Positions 1 through 9,049 of a stretch of DNA of 64,000 nucleotides are shown piece after piece. The position numbers were made by a program, and so were the translations under genes. Within the stretch, counting starts at the first letter, position 1, and each line of letters starts with the position of its first letter. Source of the stretch: Verrucomicrobiaceae bacterium (lineage in GTDB: Bacteria > Pseudomonadota > Gammaproteobacteria > Pseudomonadales > CAMLJR01); NCBI GenBank assembly GCA_028293825.1, contig JAQGNY010000011.1:1-64000 (forward strand), read 5' to 3'. The notes beneath the pieces were generated by a model. The model was given only the letters and a program-made list of their open reading frames with translations. It was not told the origin of the DNA and did not search any database.

Positions 1-766
1 GCGCTTGCTTGGTATGCATAACTACCACGTCATTGACCGGTGTATTGGTTGCGACCACCAGCGATGATGCAACTACTTTTCCGCCCGATGCGGTGCTCAC
101 GGTCACTCGCTCAGTGCCATCGGGTGCATTATTTTTTGCGTTATTTTCGGTTGCGGTGACATGGCTGTAAGTAAAAATTTTCCCGCCCTGCCGCACTATG
201 GCTGCCGCCAAACCGGCCAAATACTTAATTGGGTGAAATTGCGCCTGGCGCGGAAATAACAAGCACGGCCCGGGCAGTAATTGAACAGGCGCCTGCTCCG
301 CTAAATGTACCTGCGTCAGCCCGGCGCGCTGACAAGCTTCAAGCTCGCGCTCAAGAATATCGCTGGGCGAATCAGGCGCTGCAAATAGATAGCCATTGAC
401 ACGTATAAAGTCACAAGCAATGGATTCTGTTTCAGCAATCGCTTCAATTAAATCGATGGCCGCTGTGTGGCTTTCTGCCGCTAATTGCGCACCGCGCGTA
501 CCGTGTATTTTTTCGAGATTGAAATAACGATCATCTAACGCGTTAGTGATATGCGCCGTCGAGCGCGATGTTTCACCGGCACCGATTTCATCTTTATCGA
601 GCACGATAACGCGCTTGCCGGAGCGCAGTAATAAATAAGCCGTAGTAAGCCCTGCGATACCGGCGCCCACGACGCATACATCGGTGGATAAATTATCGCG
701 CAGTGACGAAAACGTTGGACGCTGCGTCAGCGTCCAACACGATTGAGTTTGCTCGGCGCCAGTCAT
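1..766 (-). CDS. FAD-dependent oxidoreductase (DAO family), 3' part cut by window edge
   Basis: The minus strand reads open from an ATG at 766 to the window edge, giving the first ~255 residues. Residues ~29-34 form the dinucleotide-binding motif GAGIAG, followed by a hydrophobic helix and an acidic residue in VIVLDKD, the ADP-ribose contact of FAD proteins. 'GAGETSRSTAHIT' is typical of the DAO/glycine-oxidase fold. Start choice is supported by GGAG seven bases upstream. The substrate cannot be inferred; many relatives of this type carry a C-terminal Rieske domain, which would lie outside the window. It runs away from the rest of the window and is probably its own unit. Confidence 0.8.
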   Translation of the reverse strand, partial: MTGAEQTQSCWTLTQRPTFSSLRDNLSTDVCVVGAGIAGLTTAYLLLRSGKRVIVLDKDEIGAGETSRSTAHITNALDDRYFNLEKIHGTRGAQLAAESHTAAIDLIEAIAETESIACDFIRVNGYLFAAPDSPSDILERELEACQRAGLTQVHLAEQAPVQLLPGPCLLFPRQAQFHPIKYLAGLAAAIVRQGGKIFTYSHVTATENNAKNNAPDGTERVTVSTASGGKVVASSLVVATNTPVNDVVVMHTKQA

Positions 767-1305
767 GTATCTGCTCCACGATTAAGTTGATTATTTTTAT
801 TTAAGCTATTTACGCTAAAAATATGATCGGATGCATGTGCGACGAATATTTTCGGTTGGCATCGGGGTGGATCTTTCATGCAATTTTCTAAGATAAATTT
901 GTGTGTAACGAGTCTTTCAGTGTTATTACAACTCGCTTGCTCACACGGCGATTCGCAAACCTCATGCCAGCCGCAAATCTTCAATTAATAGTGATAGATA
1001 GTCGGTTAAAAATAGGCGGAATGCCCCGCTCCCTTTGCACCCCTGGCAATGTTTACCGTATTGCTGGAAATTTTTATAAATAAGCTAAGGGCTTGGGTGC
1101 TTTTTACTGAGGAAGTTCGGAAAATTGGTTCTTTTTAGGAACGATAAAACGCAATTTAAAACTGGCAACAACTAAATAGATTTGAAGCGAACTGAATCGA
1201 CAACTTGAGTTTATTAAAGCCGACTATTCGCCTGATGGGTCTCACGCAAGACATTGGAATTAAATGAATAAAGTGGCTTGGGGGAAGCAGGTTTTGAAAA
1301 CTCCA
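767..1305. other. Intergenic region without a recognised gene
   Basis: About 540 bases between the oxidoreductase start and the sigma-54 promoter. Short frames exist (for example 901-1083) but have no ribosome binding site or recognisable protein. The stretch would hold the oxidoreductase promoter and, if the sigma-54 promoter is real, its activator sites; I found no convincing long dyad. Confidence 0.4.
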
Positions 1306-1321
1306 TGGCACGTGTATTGCT
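1306..1321 (+). promoter_or_regulatory. Sigma-54 (-24/-12) promoter
   Basis: TGGCAC at 1306-1311, five bases, then TTGCT at 1317-1321. This matches the TGGCACG-N4-TTGCW consensus at every core position, with the correct 12-base GG-to-GC step. Predicted start is about 1332, giving a ~40-base leader before the ATG at 1372. Sigma-54 promoters need an enhancer-binding activator; one is encoded at 33472-34830. Confidence 0.7.
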
Positions 1322-1371
1322 CGACTCAATAAAGAAAACCAATGTGCGCTAGCAAACCAAGGATAATTATT

Positions 1372-1968
1372 ATGAAAGTTTTTAATAAAACGCTTTCCGT
1401 GCTTTTTATCGCCACGCAAATTGCCCTGAGCAGCTCGGTACAAGCGGCTCCCGATTTGAGCTCGGCACGCGGGCAATATTTAAATTCGTATCGAGAATTG
1501 AATAGCTCAGTAATGGCGGATTTGGATGCCAACAAGCTGGTTAAAAAGAACGATCCGCGGTTAATCAAAATGCGCACGCTCATTAATAACTTGGCACCGC
1601 CATCGGTTGAACCGTCACAAGTCGTACTCAAACCTGCCCAGCCCATATTGGCGAACGATGCCGCCCCGCTTCCCGATCAAAATGCTGCCGGTTCCGGTGC
1701 GCCGGATAACCCATTCTCTAATGCCGAGCAATTAGGTCGTGCGCGCGATGCGGGAGCTGCATCAAATGATGATGCTGAAGCAAAACGCAAAAGACAGGAA
1801 AGCGCACGTCAGGAGCAGAAAGTTCAACACGACAGGGACGCACATGCTCGTCTAGAAGCCGCGCAGACCAAATTAGATACAGCGGCTGCGAAGAAAAATA
1901 TCAAAGAGATGGCTGCGGCGGCACATGACGCTGAAGCAATTTTGTCAGCGCCTGATGAAGGGAATTAG
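1372..1968 (+). CDS. Secreted alanine-rich coiled-coil protein, unknown function
   Basis: The protein is 198 residues. Its N-terminus (MKVFNKTLSVLFIATQIALS) is a classical Sec signal peptide ending near SVQAA. A proline/alanine-rich middle follows, then a highly charged helix rich in A, E, K, R and Q from about residue 130, probably a coiled coil. I recognise no family. An upstream in-frame ATG at 1342 gives ten extra residues but would spoil the signal peptide, and AAGGAT precedes 1372. It is monocistronic behind a sigma-54 promoter, so it is probably made only under a specific stress or nutrient signal. Confidence 0.7.
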   Translation: MKVFNKTLSVLFIATQIALSSSVQAAPDLSSARGQYLNSYRELNSSVMADLDANKLVKKNDPRLIKMRTLINNLAPPSVEPSQVVLKPAQPILANDAAPLPDQNAAGSGAPDNPFSNAEQLGRARDAGAASNDDAEAKRKRQESARQEQKVQHDRDAHARLEAAQTKLDTAAAKKNIKEMAAAAHDAEAILSAPDEGN

Positions 1969-2081
1969 ATTCGCAAGTTCTTCGTACGGATAAAAAGTGA
2001 GATTGGTTTTTTGTGGCTTTCGCCTATCTGCGAATTGATTAAGCGAGAATATACGTAGTGAGCTAATAACCGCAGACACCG

Positions 2082-2417
2082 CTAGGTTTTCAAAAATATA
2101 AATTCAATACGCGTTACTTCTGTATCAGCGGTGCAGTTCGCATGTGTTGCGCAAAACATATCGATAAATTGCGCAACAGTCATATCGGGAAAGCCTTCGC
2201 TCCTGACTTCCTGCTGTGATATGGCGCTGAGTGGTTCAGGCGATACGCTGATGATTTCTAAAATGCGCAGAACCTCAAGCGACTCGCCGCGCTTTAAGCC
2301 CCGCGATTTGCGCACTGCTTTAATTCGGTCGCCGGATTTTAGAAAATTCCAGCCAACCCTGCGGGTCACTGTTTTAGTGCCGTCGATAATTTGTTCGGCA
2401 GTAAGTGAAAATGCCAT
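2082..2417 (-). CDS. ASCH/PUA-like domain protein
   Basis: About 111 residues from the ATG at 2417, which has GAG five bases upstream; ATGs at 2426 and 2450 lack one. The opening AFSLTAEQIIDGTKTVTRR followed by W..LK.GD.I.AVRK resembles ASCH-fold proteins, common in phages and scattered in genomes and thought to bind RNA or nucleotides. The link rests on the 'T..QI..G.KTVTRR' and 'L..GD' pattern only. It stands alone between two plus-strand genes with no phage genes nearby, so prophage origin is not supported. Confidence 0.6.
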   Translation of the reverse strand: MAFSLTAEQIIDGTKTVTRRVGWNFLKSGDRIKAVRKSRGLKRGESLEVLRILEIISVSPEPLSAISQQEVRSEGFPDMTVAQFIDMFCATHANCTADTEVTRIEFIFLKT

Positions 2418-2669
2418 GTTTCTCATAAGAGATCGTCTGGGCGTCAACATTGTTCAAGGGTGAAATACTCAATGCCTTCCAAGTCGCGAATACCATAATC
2501 TATGGCTGATTGAATGTGCATTCAATAAATTCAGTGCGCCAATTACGTTGAGAATGTAACAATAGTAACAACGCGTTTCTATAGCTGCCGACGATCAAAT
2601 ACCGCACTAAATGCGTACGACCCACCGAGCTGGTTTCTGCCGACCGAATCCAATCGAACAGAGGCATAC

Positions 2670-2948
2670 ATGTTTGCTACTACCATTTCCCAAAGAATTT
2701 CCGGCTCGCTGTTGTGCGCCGTATTTGCTATTACTGCTTGGCTGCTGGTATCTCGTTTCTCAGCGCCGACTCCGTTTCAAGCTGCATTGTTTCGCGCTGT
2801 TTTAGCGTTTGAGGCTGCCGGTGCCGTAGCAATGTTGCCGAGTTATTTGCAGCGACCGACGCCGGCCTGGCTGAGGTTTGCAATTGCTCTAGCCGCATTA
2901 TTTATCGTGTTCTTTTTTAATCCCGCCCTACCCGTTATCGTTCATTAA
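2670..2948 (+). CDS. Small three-helix membrane protein, unknown
   Basis: The 92-residue product has three hydrophobic segments: about residues 10-28, 40-58 and 68-88. Polar stretches are short, as in small inner-membrane proteins. AGAGG lies upstream of the ATG. No conserved catalytic motif or family is recognised. The gene is isolated, with about 200 bases of non-coding sequence on each side. Confidence 0.55.
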   Translation: MFATTISQRISGSLLCAVFAITAWLLVSRFSAPTPFQAALFRAVLAFEAAGAVAMLPSYLQRPTPAWLRFAIALAALFIVFFFNPALPVIVH

Positions 2949-3134
2949 GATTTATATCGCATGCGAGTTTTTACCCCTACGCTGACAATCTTGCGCAGAT
3001 AAATTGGCGCGAACGGAAAATACGTTAAGGATTTACGCACTGGGCGGATGGTAAATATCGCGGGCGAAAAAAGCAGCACATGCAATCGCGGATTAACTAT
3101 CGAATGCGCTGCTGGACGAGATTAATTAATCGAG

Positions 3135-3938
3135 TTAAAGACGGCTCAGCAATTCAATTTTCTTACCGTTGAATTCATCATCGGTCAGCGCACCGGCATC
3201 GCGTAAACGGGACAAACTTTCGATTAACGAAATAATGTCGTCGCGCGAGCCTTGATTATTATTATTTTGCTGCGCGGGTGCTGCGTAATTCGAATTACTT
3301 ACCTGTGGTGCGGGCGGCGTTTCGACATAGCTATTGGACGGATTGAAAGCCGGTACCGGTGCTGCAAAATTAGTTTGCGGTGCCGGCGGTAAGCCAGCGC
3401 CGGAAACTATCGGCAAGCTGCTGACCGCGACGGTGCCGTATTGACTGCTAAAGGTAAGCGAAGTATCGCCGCCCTGTTGTTGGCTAACGCCGCCAATGCT
3501 GTGACCCAGTGTGTCGTATACGGTGACCTGGCCGTTCAGTTCAACGGCGAGTCGCTGCGGAAATACCGCATAACGAATATTGTTTTGCGCGCCGCTGCTG
3601 AAGGGGCTGCCAAGATCGGACGGCCACCATTGATTGCTGTAGCGCGAGCCGGCCGGCGCGGGCGGAAATACCTGATTGTTCGCGAGAAAATTCGACAACT
3701 CGGAGCACAGATTCTCCACTGTCATTTTCAGACCGTAATTAAACATATCGCCGACCATGGTCATGCCGCCACGCATCCATTGGCCCGAGCCGCCGAGTTC
3801 CGCGCAGCTGAATTGCGCCATGCTGCCACCGCCATTATTCACAGCAATTAACATATGGACGACCGCGTCCTGACTCAGGTTATAGCGGCGAGAAAGGTCG
3901 CTAACGATGTTTTGTCCGGCGCTGGTAAGTTGCTGCAT
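3135..3938 (-). CDS. SHOCT-domain protein
   Basis: This 267-residue protein ends in a clear SHOCT module (about residues 233-267: DDIISLIESLSRLRDAGALT, then DDEFNGKKIELLSRL), a short C-terminal helical hairpin usually seen as an oligomerisation or targeting tag. The N-terminal ~80 residues are helical and glycine-rich. The middle carries two beta-rich repeats, and a proline/asparagine-rich linker (200-230) joins it to SHOCT. No signal peptide is seen. CAGGAG nine bases before the ATG sets the start. The biochemical role is unknown. Confidence 0.75.
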   Translation of the reverse strand: MQQLTSAGQNIVSDLSRRYNLSQDAVVHMLIAVNNGGGSMAQFSCAELGGSGQWMRGGMTMVGDMFNYGLKMTVENLCSELSNFLANNQVFPPAPAGSRYSNQWWPSDLGSPFSSGAQNNIRYAVFPQRLAVELNGQVTVYDTLGHSIGGVSQQQGGDTSLTFSSQYGTVAVSSLPIVSGAGLPPAPQTNFAAPVPAFNPSNSYVETPPAPQVSNSNYAAPAQQNNNNQGSRDDIISLIESLSRLRDAGALTDDEFNGKKIELLSRL

Positions 3939-4146
3939 GGGGCTTGCTCCTGCTGAAGATCTAGAAAATGCGGCTGCATTAACTCACGAACGGCATCGCT
4001 CGTCATCATGCGACCCCTTTCTTTGGCTTCCTAAACCGGTAAAATTACGGCCAATAGCGCGATTTAGCGTCTACTTCTAGCTGTTTTAAGTTTCATCAAT
4101 GTGATGATCGAGTGCGAGTGGAACATTTATTTATCGAGGTCAGTCA

Positions 4147-4374
4147 GTGAAACCCGAAGATCTTCTGTTGTTGGTGACGCGCACAATGCCGTACGGAAAA
4201 TACAAAGGCCGCTTAATTGCCGATTTGCCGGGCCAGTATTTAAATTGGTTCGCACGGTCCGGTTTTCCCAACAATGAAATGGGCCGGTTGTTGGCGCTGA
4301 TGCATGAGATCGACCACAACGGTTTATCCGCCCTGCTCACTCCACTGCGTAATCGGGCCAAAAATGAGAAATAA
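4147..4374 (+). CDS. DUF3820 family protein
   Basis: Seventy-five residues from a GTG start with GAGGT about seven bases upstream. 'MPYGKYKGRLIADLPGQYLNWF' spread over residues 14-35 and the 'GF' step are the hallmark of DUF3820, sometimes labelled a putative quorum-sensing-regulated virulence factor. That label is weakly founded; the motif also resembles a segment found at the end of some exonuclease proteins. It is convergent with the transglutaminase gene and has no other partner. Confidence 0.8.
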   Translation: MKPEDLLLLVTRTMPYGKYKGRLIADLPGQYLNWFARSGFPNNEMGRLLALMHEIDHNGLSALLTPLRNRAKNEK

Positions 4375-4411
4375 AATAGAAAGAAATAGAAAAATAAAAA
4401 CAGAAAGTTAA

Positions 4412-5275
4412 TTAGGGATCGGTAGATAAAATATCGGTCGAGTTGTACGGAATCTCATAGTTATTAGCAAAGTCCTCAATCGCCGAAATTTTAATTTGTG
4501 GCATCGATGACTTGACCGATCCAAATAACGTCGCAAATGCAACATCGGACGCATCGCGTCCCGTGCCCAATCGAATCAAACCCATCGGTACCGTTAAACC
4601 TGACGCATCGACGATGTACCAGCGTCCGCTTAAATACACTTCGACATAAGCATGAAAATCAGGCGGGCCGAGATCGAGAGCCGCACCGTAATCAATGCCG
4701 GTGGTAAAGCGTGCAGGAATCGTCAGCGCGCGGCACAGCGCAATCATCAAATGAGCGAAATCCCTGCACACGCCGACCTGCTCAACCAAGGTATCCATAG
4801 CCGACGTGCTGGCATTGGACGTTTGCACTGAAAAGCGAACCCGTCGCAGCACCCAATCGTGAATCGCTTTAACGCGGGTGTAACCGCGCGGCAGATGGCC
4901 GAATTCATTCAACGCAAATTTCTGTAGCCGATCCGATTGGCAGTAACGACTTGGATTTAAATATTCCAATACCGATAGCGGCATCTGTGCGATGGGAACT
5001 TCCATCAATTGCTCGGGTGGCGTCATGTAATGCGAAATCGAGATCGTCGCGTTATAGCGCACAGTCAGCGGTCCGGCAAAACCCTGCATACGCAACCAGC
5101 GATTCCCGGTATCGACATCCGTTTGCAAGTCAGTGGTTGTCGCCTGATCGACATATAAATTTTCGTGTAACACCGTCTGGCAGCGCGTCATCGCCGCATG
5201 AATATTAAAAAGCAGATCGCAGCTTGGATCGAAGATGGTGTAGTAGAGGGCAATTTCGAAATCGAGTTTTATCAC
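4412..5275 (-). CDS. Transglutaminase-like cysteine protease family protein
   Basis: A 287-residue protein with the circularly typical N-terminal beta domain (1-110) followed by a transglutaminase core. The catalytic triad is visible: Cys in VGVCRDFAH (~170), His in DFHAYVEVY (~210) and Asp in YIVDASG (~225). There is no signal peptide, so it is probably cytoplasmic. Such proteins act as amidases or peptidases rather than cross-linkers in most bacteria. No alpha-E or circularly permuted ATP-grasp partner gene, often found beside this family, is present here. Confidence 0.85.
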   Translation of the reverse strand: MIKLDFEIALYYTIFDPSCDLLFNIHAAMTRCQTVLHENLYVDQATTTDLQTDVDTGNRWLRMQGFAGPLTVRYNATISISHYMTPPEQLMEVPIAQMPLSVLEYLNPSRYCQSDRLQKFALNEFGHLPRGYTRVKAIHDWVLRRVRFSVQTSNASTSAMDTLVEQVGVCRDFAHLMIALCRALTIPARFTTGIDYGAALDLGPPDFHAYVEVYLSGRWYIVDASGLTVPMGLIRLGTGRDASDVAFATLFGSVKSSMPQIKISAIEDFANNYEIPYNSTDILSTDP

Positions 5276-5698
5276 GGCTCATCGCTCAACAAGGTTCTAA
5301 TTGATCTGCGCAACCACTTAGGCTGCCCATCGGTAATTTGGTTTAACCCAATTGTATAAATTACCTCGATTTGATTAATCGCGATAACCAGTGAAATTAA
5401 ATGAATAAGAAACCTTCGCATAAATTGAAAATTTACGTAGTTTTTGTCATGGCTAACCGTTTAAACGCAGCGGGACTATTTTTTGCATTGCTCAGTCCTG
5501 CCGTTAAGCGATGACACAGCAAGGAAAGAGCCAATGCGTTGGCGAACTTGATTTCCAGGCCGCTTTAAGCAGCGCGGTCGAATTGGGTCAGAACGATCTG
5601 GATTTATCAACGACTGAACTGATCCAATGTGTCTAGTAGGAATTAGAGTCCCGGCGATTAAATTATTCGAATTAATGTAAAAAGCTTGAGGAACAGCT
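5276..5698. other. Intergenic region, nothing recognised
   Basis: This 423-base AT-rich gap separates divergent transglutaminase and hemerythrin genes and should hold both promoters. I saw no strong dyad, repeat or small gene with a ribosome binding site. A GGGACT-N5-TTGCA string near 5472-5487 is too poor at the -24 element to be called sigma-54. Confidence 0.35.
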
Positions 5699-6154
5699 GT
5701 GTCGGAAACCATCTTTGAAGCACTGCGTGAAAGTCATACTATTCAGCGATCATTGATTCGCAAATTAATGCTTTCCAAAACCGGCGACTATCGCAATGAA
5801 GTTTTTCAACGGCTGCGCATCGAGCTCTCCGCTCATGAGGCGTCCGAGGAGCGCTATTTGTACGCAAAAATTTTGATGGACGATCGCGGCTTGAACTCGT
5901 CGCGCGACGCGCTGGCGGATCATCATGAAATGGATGGTATCGTCGAGGATTTGAAAAAGCGCGACAATGCTGAACACGGTTGGATGAGCACGGTTAAAAA
6001 ACTGTCGGAAAAATTGCACGAGCATTTGCGCGAAGAAGAGAAAATATTTTTTCAGATTTCTGGAAAAATTCTCACCGATAAACAAAAAATCTCATTGGCG
6101 GTGAAATACCGAAAAGATTATGCCTCCATGCACAAAAAACTAGAGACCTCTTAA
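5699..6154 (+). CDS. Hemerythrin HHE-domain protein
   Basis: A 151-residue four-helix protein starting at GTG, with TTGAGG nearby. Likely diiron ligands can be placed: H13 (ESH), H46 and E50 (AHEASE), H75/H76 (DHHEMD), and H107/H109 with E113 (HEHLREEE). Bacterial single-domain hemerythrins bind O2 or act in iron and oxidative or nitrosative stress. The C-terminal lysine-rich tail is usual. It is likely cytoplasmic and monocistronic. Its exact ligand is unknown. Confidence 0.85.
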   Translation: MSETIFEALRESHTIQRSLIRKLMLSKTGDYRNEVFQRLRIELSAHEASEERYLYAKILMDDRGLNSSRDALADHHEMDGIVEDLKKRDNAEHGWMSTVKKLSEKLHEHLREEEKIFFQISGKILTDKQKISLAVKYRKDYASMHKKLETS

Positions 6155-6194
6155 TCTGGTCGGGATCAACTGAAACGTCTCAACGAGATCACGA

Positions 6195-7406
6195 TTACTC
6201 TGCATTGATCGCGTAGCGGCGACAATGCTCCAGGTACGCGCCTTCGTGATTCATTATTAATTGCACGATGCTCGACCACAGCCATGATGGCGCGTCCAAT
6301 GTTTTACTGCGGTTTCTTTTCAATTCCTGCTGCCAGCTTTTTTGCGTCGCCGCGTCCATTTGCCGGGCATGCGCCTTGCCGACGACCAACGCTAAAAAAT
6401 GCGCTGCTTTCATCGCTTCCACTTCGGTAAGTTGATCGATATCCAGCTTTAAATCCTGCGGCAACAATTCGCGAATAAAAACCGAACGATCGAGTACCGT
6501 TGTAGCTAGCATTCGCTTGCCTAAGTAAGGCGCCAGATTTTGTGCGCCAGTGACTACGCGCTCGGCATTATTGCGCGGCATTTTTACATCGGTGTAACGA
6601 GGAGCCGCTGATTGAATAGCTTCTTTAATATCCATCAAACAAAAATCTTTATCCTCAGCGTCACCAATGCGTAACAGCACCGCAAAGCGCAAGCGACCGA
6701 GCGAACTGCACCCTTTCATCCAATAAGCGGCGTCGAGTAAATGAACCTCGGCATCGTCATCGCGCGAACGCAACGACGTCGCCAGTTGATGCACGGACTT
6801 ACTGGCGAAAAGTTCTTTTAACTCGCGTTTTTCGTCGCGCGCCAATGGCCAGAATCGTTTTCCTAACGGAATGCTGCGTTCAATACCTTCAATGCGTTCC
6901 CGCGCCAAATGTTTCCAAGAACGATTCATCGCGAGCTTCATTGCCGTTTTTACTGTCTGCGGCATTTGCTCCGAATCTTCACTGGTGTCGGGATTTTCAA
7001 GAAAGGCTTCCTGATAACCATCCATAACCTGCTCGAGCATTTTTGCGGTGGTAACACCGGGCAAATCCGAGCCGCGCGCCGCCGTGGCAAGCGATAACCC
7101 GAGCCGAATAAGGTCGTGCGCGGGATTGCCGATCACGGTTTGATCCAGGTCGCGAATCTGAATATCGATGTGCCCTTTCGCGTTGGCAACTGGGCCGAGA
7201 TTGCCAGCATGGCAATCGCCACAAATCCAAATCGCCGGTCCTTCCGGCAACGTGTGTTCAGTTAAGGATTCCAGCCACTCGTAAAATTGCAGCGTATTGC
7301 CGCGCACATAGGCGTGCGCGGAGCGCGCCATCTTACGATTGCGTTGCGCAGTCAATATTGATTGCCGTTGCTTTGCGGAGGGAGGCGTATACAATTTTTC
7401 TTTCAT
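6195..7406 (-). CDS. DUF2252 family protein (kinase-like fold)
   Basis: About 403 residues from the ATG at 7406; a GTG three codons earlier is an alternative, and neither has a strong Shine-Dalgarno. 'WICGDCHAGNLG' (~residues 65-76) and 'IRDLDQTVIGNPAHDLIRL' (~85-103) are the conserved blocks of DUF2252. They resemble the HxD and DFD elements of aminoglycoside-phosphotransferase-like kinases, so a small-molecule or protein kinase role is plausible but unproven. It is convergent with the hemerythrin gene. Confidence 0.8.
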   Translation of the reverse strand: MKEKLYTPPSAKQRQSILTAQRNRKMARSAHAYVRGNTLQFYEWLESLTEHTLPEGPAIWICGDCHAGNLGPVANAKGHIDIQIRDLDQTVIGNPAHDLIRLGLSLATAARGSDLPGVTTAKMLEQVMDGYQEAFLENPDTSEDSEQMPQTVKTAMKLAMNRSWKHLARERIEGIERSIPLGKRFWPLARDEKRELKELFASKSVHQLATSLRSRDDDAEVHLLDAAYWMKGCSSLGRLRFAVLLRIGDAEDKDFCLMDIKEAIQSAAPRYTDVKMPRNNAERVVTGAQNLAPYLGKRMLATTVLDRSVFIRELLPQDLKLDIDQLTEVEAMKAAHFLALVVGKAHARQMDAATQKSWQQELKRNRSKTLDAPSWLWSSIVQLIMNHEGAYLEHCRRYAINAE

Positions 7407-7563
7407 GAAGTGCACCGAACGAGGTGCGCTGATTGTATGAGTTAATTATATCGGAATGACAGTGGATTCTTGGATAAAAATAATCGCCGTCGAAAATGTC
7501 GAATTTCCATGATGCGGTTCGACTACTTCATAAAATTTATGCAAAAACTTTTAGGAGCTTGCG

Positions 7564-7932
7564 ATGAAATACCTTTGCCTTGCCTATGAAGCGGAAGAAA
7601 CCTTTACCAGCTTGCCGCATTCAGATTGGGAAAAGCTGCGTGAAGAAACTTTAAGCTACATTGCAGCATTACAAAGCAGCGGCCATTTGTTACAAACACA
7701 CGCGCTGCAAAGCGCACGCACCGCGTCCACGCTGACAACTCGCACCGGCAAGCTGATGGTAACTGATGGGCCCTTCGCCGAAACAAAAGAACAATTGGGC
7801 GGTTTCTTTTTGATCGAAGCTAATGACATGGACGAGGCGATTCAAATCGCAGCGAAATGGCCCGGCGCGCGATTCGGCAAGATCGAAGTACGTGCAGTCG
7901 AGGAAGCGCTTAGAGAGGAAGGTCGTTATTGA
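7564..7932 (+). CDS. YCII/DGPF-domain protein
   Basis: A 122-residue ferredoxin-like alpha/beta protein with the family block VTDGPFAETKEQLGGFFLIE (~residues 67-86), where DGPF and the following 'ETKE.LGG' are diagnostic. AGGAG sits nine bases before the ATG. Proteins of this type often neighbour ECF sigma factors; here there is none. Function is unknown; YciI relatives are putative hydrolases or muconolactone-isomerase-like folds. Confidence 0.85.
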   Translation: MKYLCLAYEAEETFTSLPHSDWEKLREETLSYIAALQSSGHLLQTHALQSARTASTLTTRTGKLMVTDGPFAETKEQLGGFFLIEANDMDEAIQIAAKWPGARFGKIEVRAVEEALREEGRY

Positions 7933-8091
7933 TGGAGGAAACTAATTTACGGAAGTTCTAATTTCAAAGTCTATTACTACGTAGGTTAAATCCCTGGGTG
8001 TCCTAAGTAGAACTGCCAATACCGCCTTCGCATGCACTCTCCTACACTTATTTCAGTTAAGCAGTGTATGTAATTTTTCTGGAGAGAAATC

Positions 8092-8286
8092 ATGCTGGTA
8101 CTATCGAGACGTTCCGATGAAACAGTAATTATCGGTGATGACATCAAAATTACCGTGCTGAGCATTAGCGGCAATCAGGTTCGTATCGGCATTGCTGCGC
8201 CGAAAGAGATAAGCGTGCATCGCGAGGAAGTCTACAAACGTATTCAAGCTGAACTGGCTGGCGCAGATAATTCTGTTGCCGCTTAA
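8092..8286 (+). CDS. csrA: Carbon storage regulator CsrA
   Basis: The 64-residue product begins [20 protein letters not shown] and keeps the RNA-binding L4/R44-region pattern, ending its core with [16 protein letters not shown]. CsrA homodimers bind GGA motifs in mRNA leaders and control translation and stability of carbon-storage, motility and biofilm genes. GGAGAG precedes the ATG. The gene is monocistronic with its own terminator. The next gene downstream encodes a phasin-like protein on the other strand, a carbon-storage function, although adjacency does not prove a regulatory link. Confidence 0.97.
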   Translation: MLVLSRRSDETVIIGDDIKITVLSISGNQVRIGIAAPKEISVHREEVYKRIQAELAGADNSVAA

Positions 8287-8311
8287 AACGATTATTTAAA
8301 TACCGAGTTTC

Positions 8312-8347
8312 GGCAGCGTGGATGTTTGTGGTTACGCTGCCTTTTTT
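8312..8347 (+). terminator. Rho-independent terminator of csrA
   Basis: GGCAGCGT (8312-8319) pairs perfectly with ACGCTGCC (8334-8341) across a 14-base loop and is followed by TTTTTTA. It begins 25 bases after the csrA stop. Confidence 0.85.
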
Positions 8348-8458
8348 ATTCCCACCTTTTTGATCCATCTACCTGGGTAATGGATCAAATTTTCTGTTTC
8401 AGATGGCTTCCGGTTCTGCGGCGTTGAGATTCCGCTGAGCGGTATAGACAGCAGGCTA

Positions 8459-8962
8459 CTATTTTTTTCGTTTAACCTTGCTGAGACGTTTTGCATTGGC
8501 AACCACGCGAGAATGCAGCGGCGCGGAGGTTTGCTCGAACAGATGAAAACCAAACAGTGTCATTTTTATCGGTAGCGATGTTGCCCATAGCGTTATCGTC
8601 GTAGTTAACGAAATGTGACGCCACAGGATTTCAGCGGCACTGCGGCTGGAAAATAGTGCTTGAGTCGCGGTGATAACCGATTCGAGATTGAGCGAACTTT
8701 TGGATAGATTGGCGATTGAATTGCTGAGATAGCTGCTCGCGGCTGAAAAGGACTCAACGCTGCCGTCTATTTTTTCGCGCACGGTCAACACGGCTTCGCG
8801 TTTTGCCGCCGCGCTTGGATTGTTAATTGCGGTCGTGAATGTCGGGACGCGCGAGGTTAAAACCTGTGCAGAAGCCAACGCCATTTCGCCAATGCGCAGC
8901 GAAAGTCGGGGACCGACAAGAATTACTTTAAACAGGCTCGAATAGAAGCTACTAATACTCAT
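8459..8962 (-). CDS. Phasin-like granule-associated protein
   Basis: A 167-residue, mostly helical protein rich in Ser, Ala and Leu, without catalytic motifs. The C-terminal block 'TSAPLHSRVVANAKRLSK' resembles the conserved end of polyhydroxyalkanoate granule-associated phasins ('PLHSR...NA+RL'), and the amphipathic helices fit a surfactant role on storage granules. GAGAG precedes the start. No PHA synthase lies in the window. The assignment rests on overall character and one motif, so it is tentative. Confidence 0.5.
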   Translation of the reverse strand: MSISSFYSSLFKVILVGPRLSLRIGEMALASAQVLTSRVPTFTTAINNPSAAAKREAVLTVREKIDGSVESFSAASSYLSNSIANLSKSSLNLESVITATQALFSSRSAAEILWRHISLTTTITLWATSLPIKMTLFGFHLFEQTSAPLHSRVVANAKRLSKVKRKK

Positions 8963-9049
8963 TGTGGGTCTCTCATTACAGCTTTTTCATTGCAGATATT
9001 CATTGTCGGTATTGCGATGACGCCACTGTGGCACTTCACGTGCGTTTTC

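Noticed and set aside
901-1083. A 60-codon plus-strand frame in the first intergenic region
   Set aside because: It has no ribosome binding site, no hydrophobic or repeat pattern, and overlaps a similar-sized minus-strand frame.
2082-2417. Prophage remnant suggested by the ASCH-like gene
   Set aside because: No integrase, capsid, lysis or other phage gene and no attachment repeats lie nearby.
2131-2463. A 110-codon plus-strand frame opposite the ASCH-like gene
   Set aside because: The minus-strand product fits a domain pattern and has a start signal; the plus-strand one does not.
2611-2669. A T-loop-like GAATCC string suggesting a tRNA
   Set aside because: No acceptor stem, anticodon arm or D arm could be folded around it.
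9030-9045. TGGCAC-N5-GTGC in the phasin/urtE gap on the plus strand
   Set aside because: The -12 element has GTGC instead of TTGC, and it points into the 3' end of urtE with no gene to drive.
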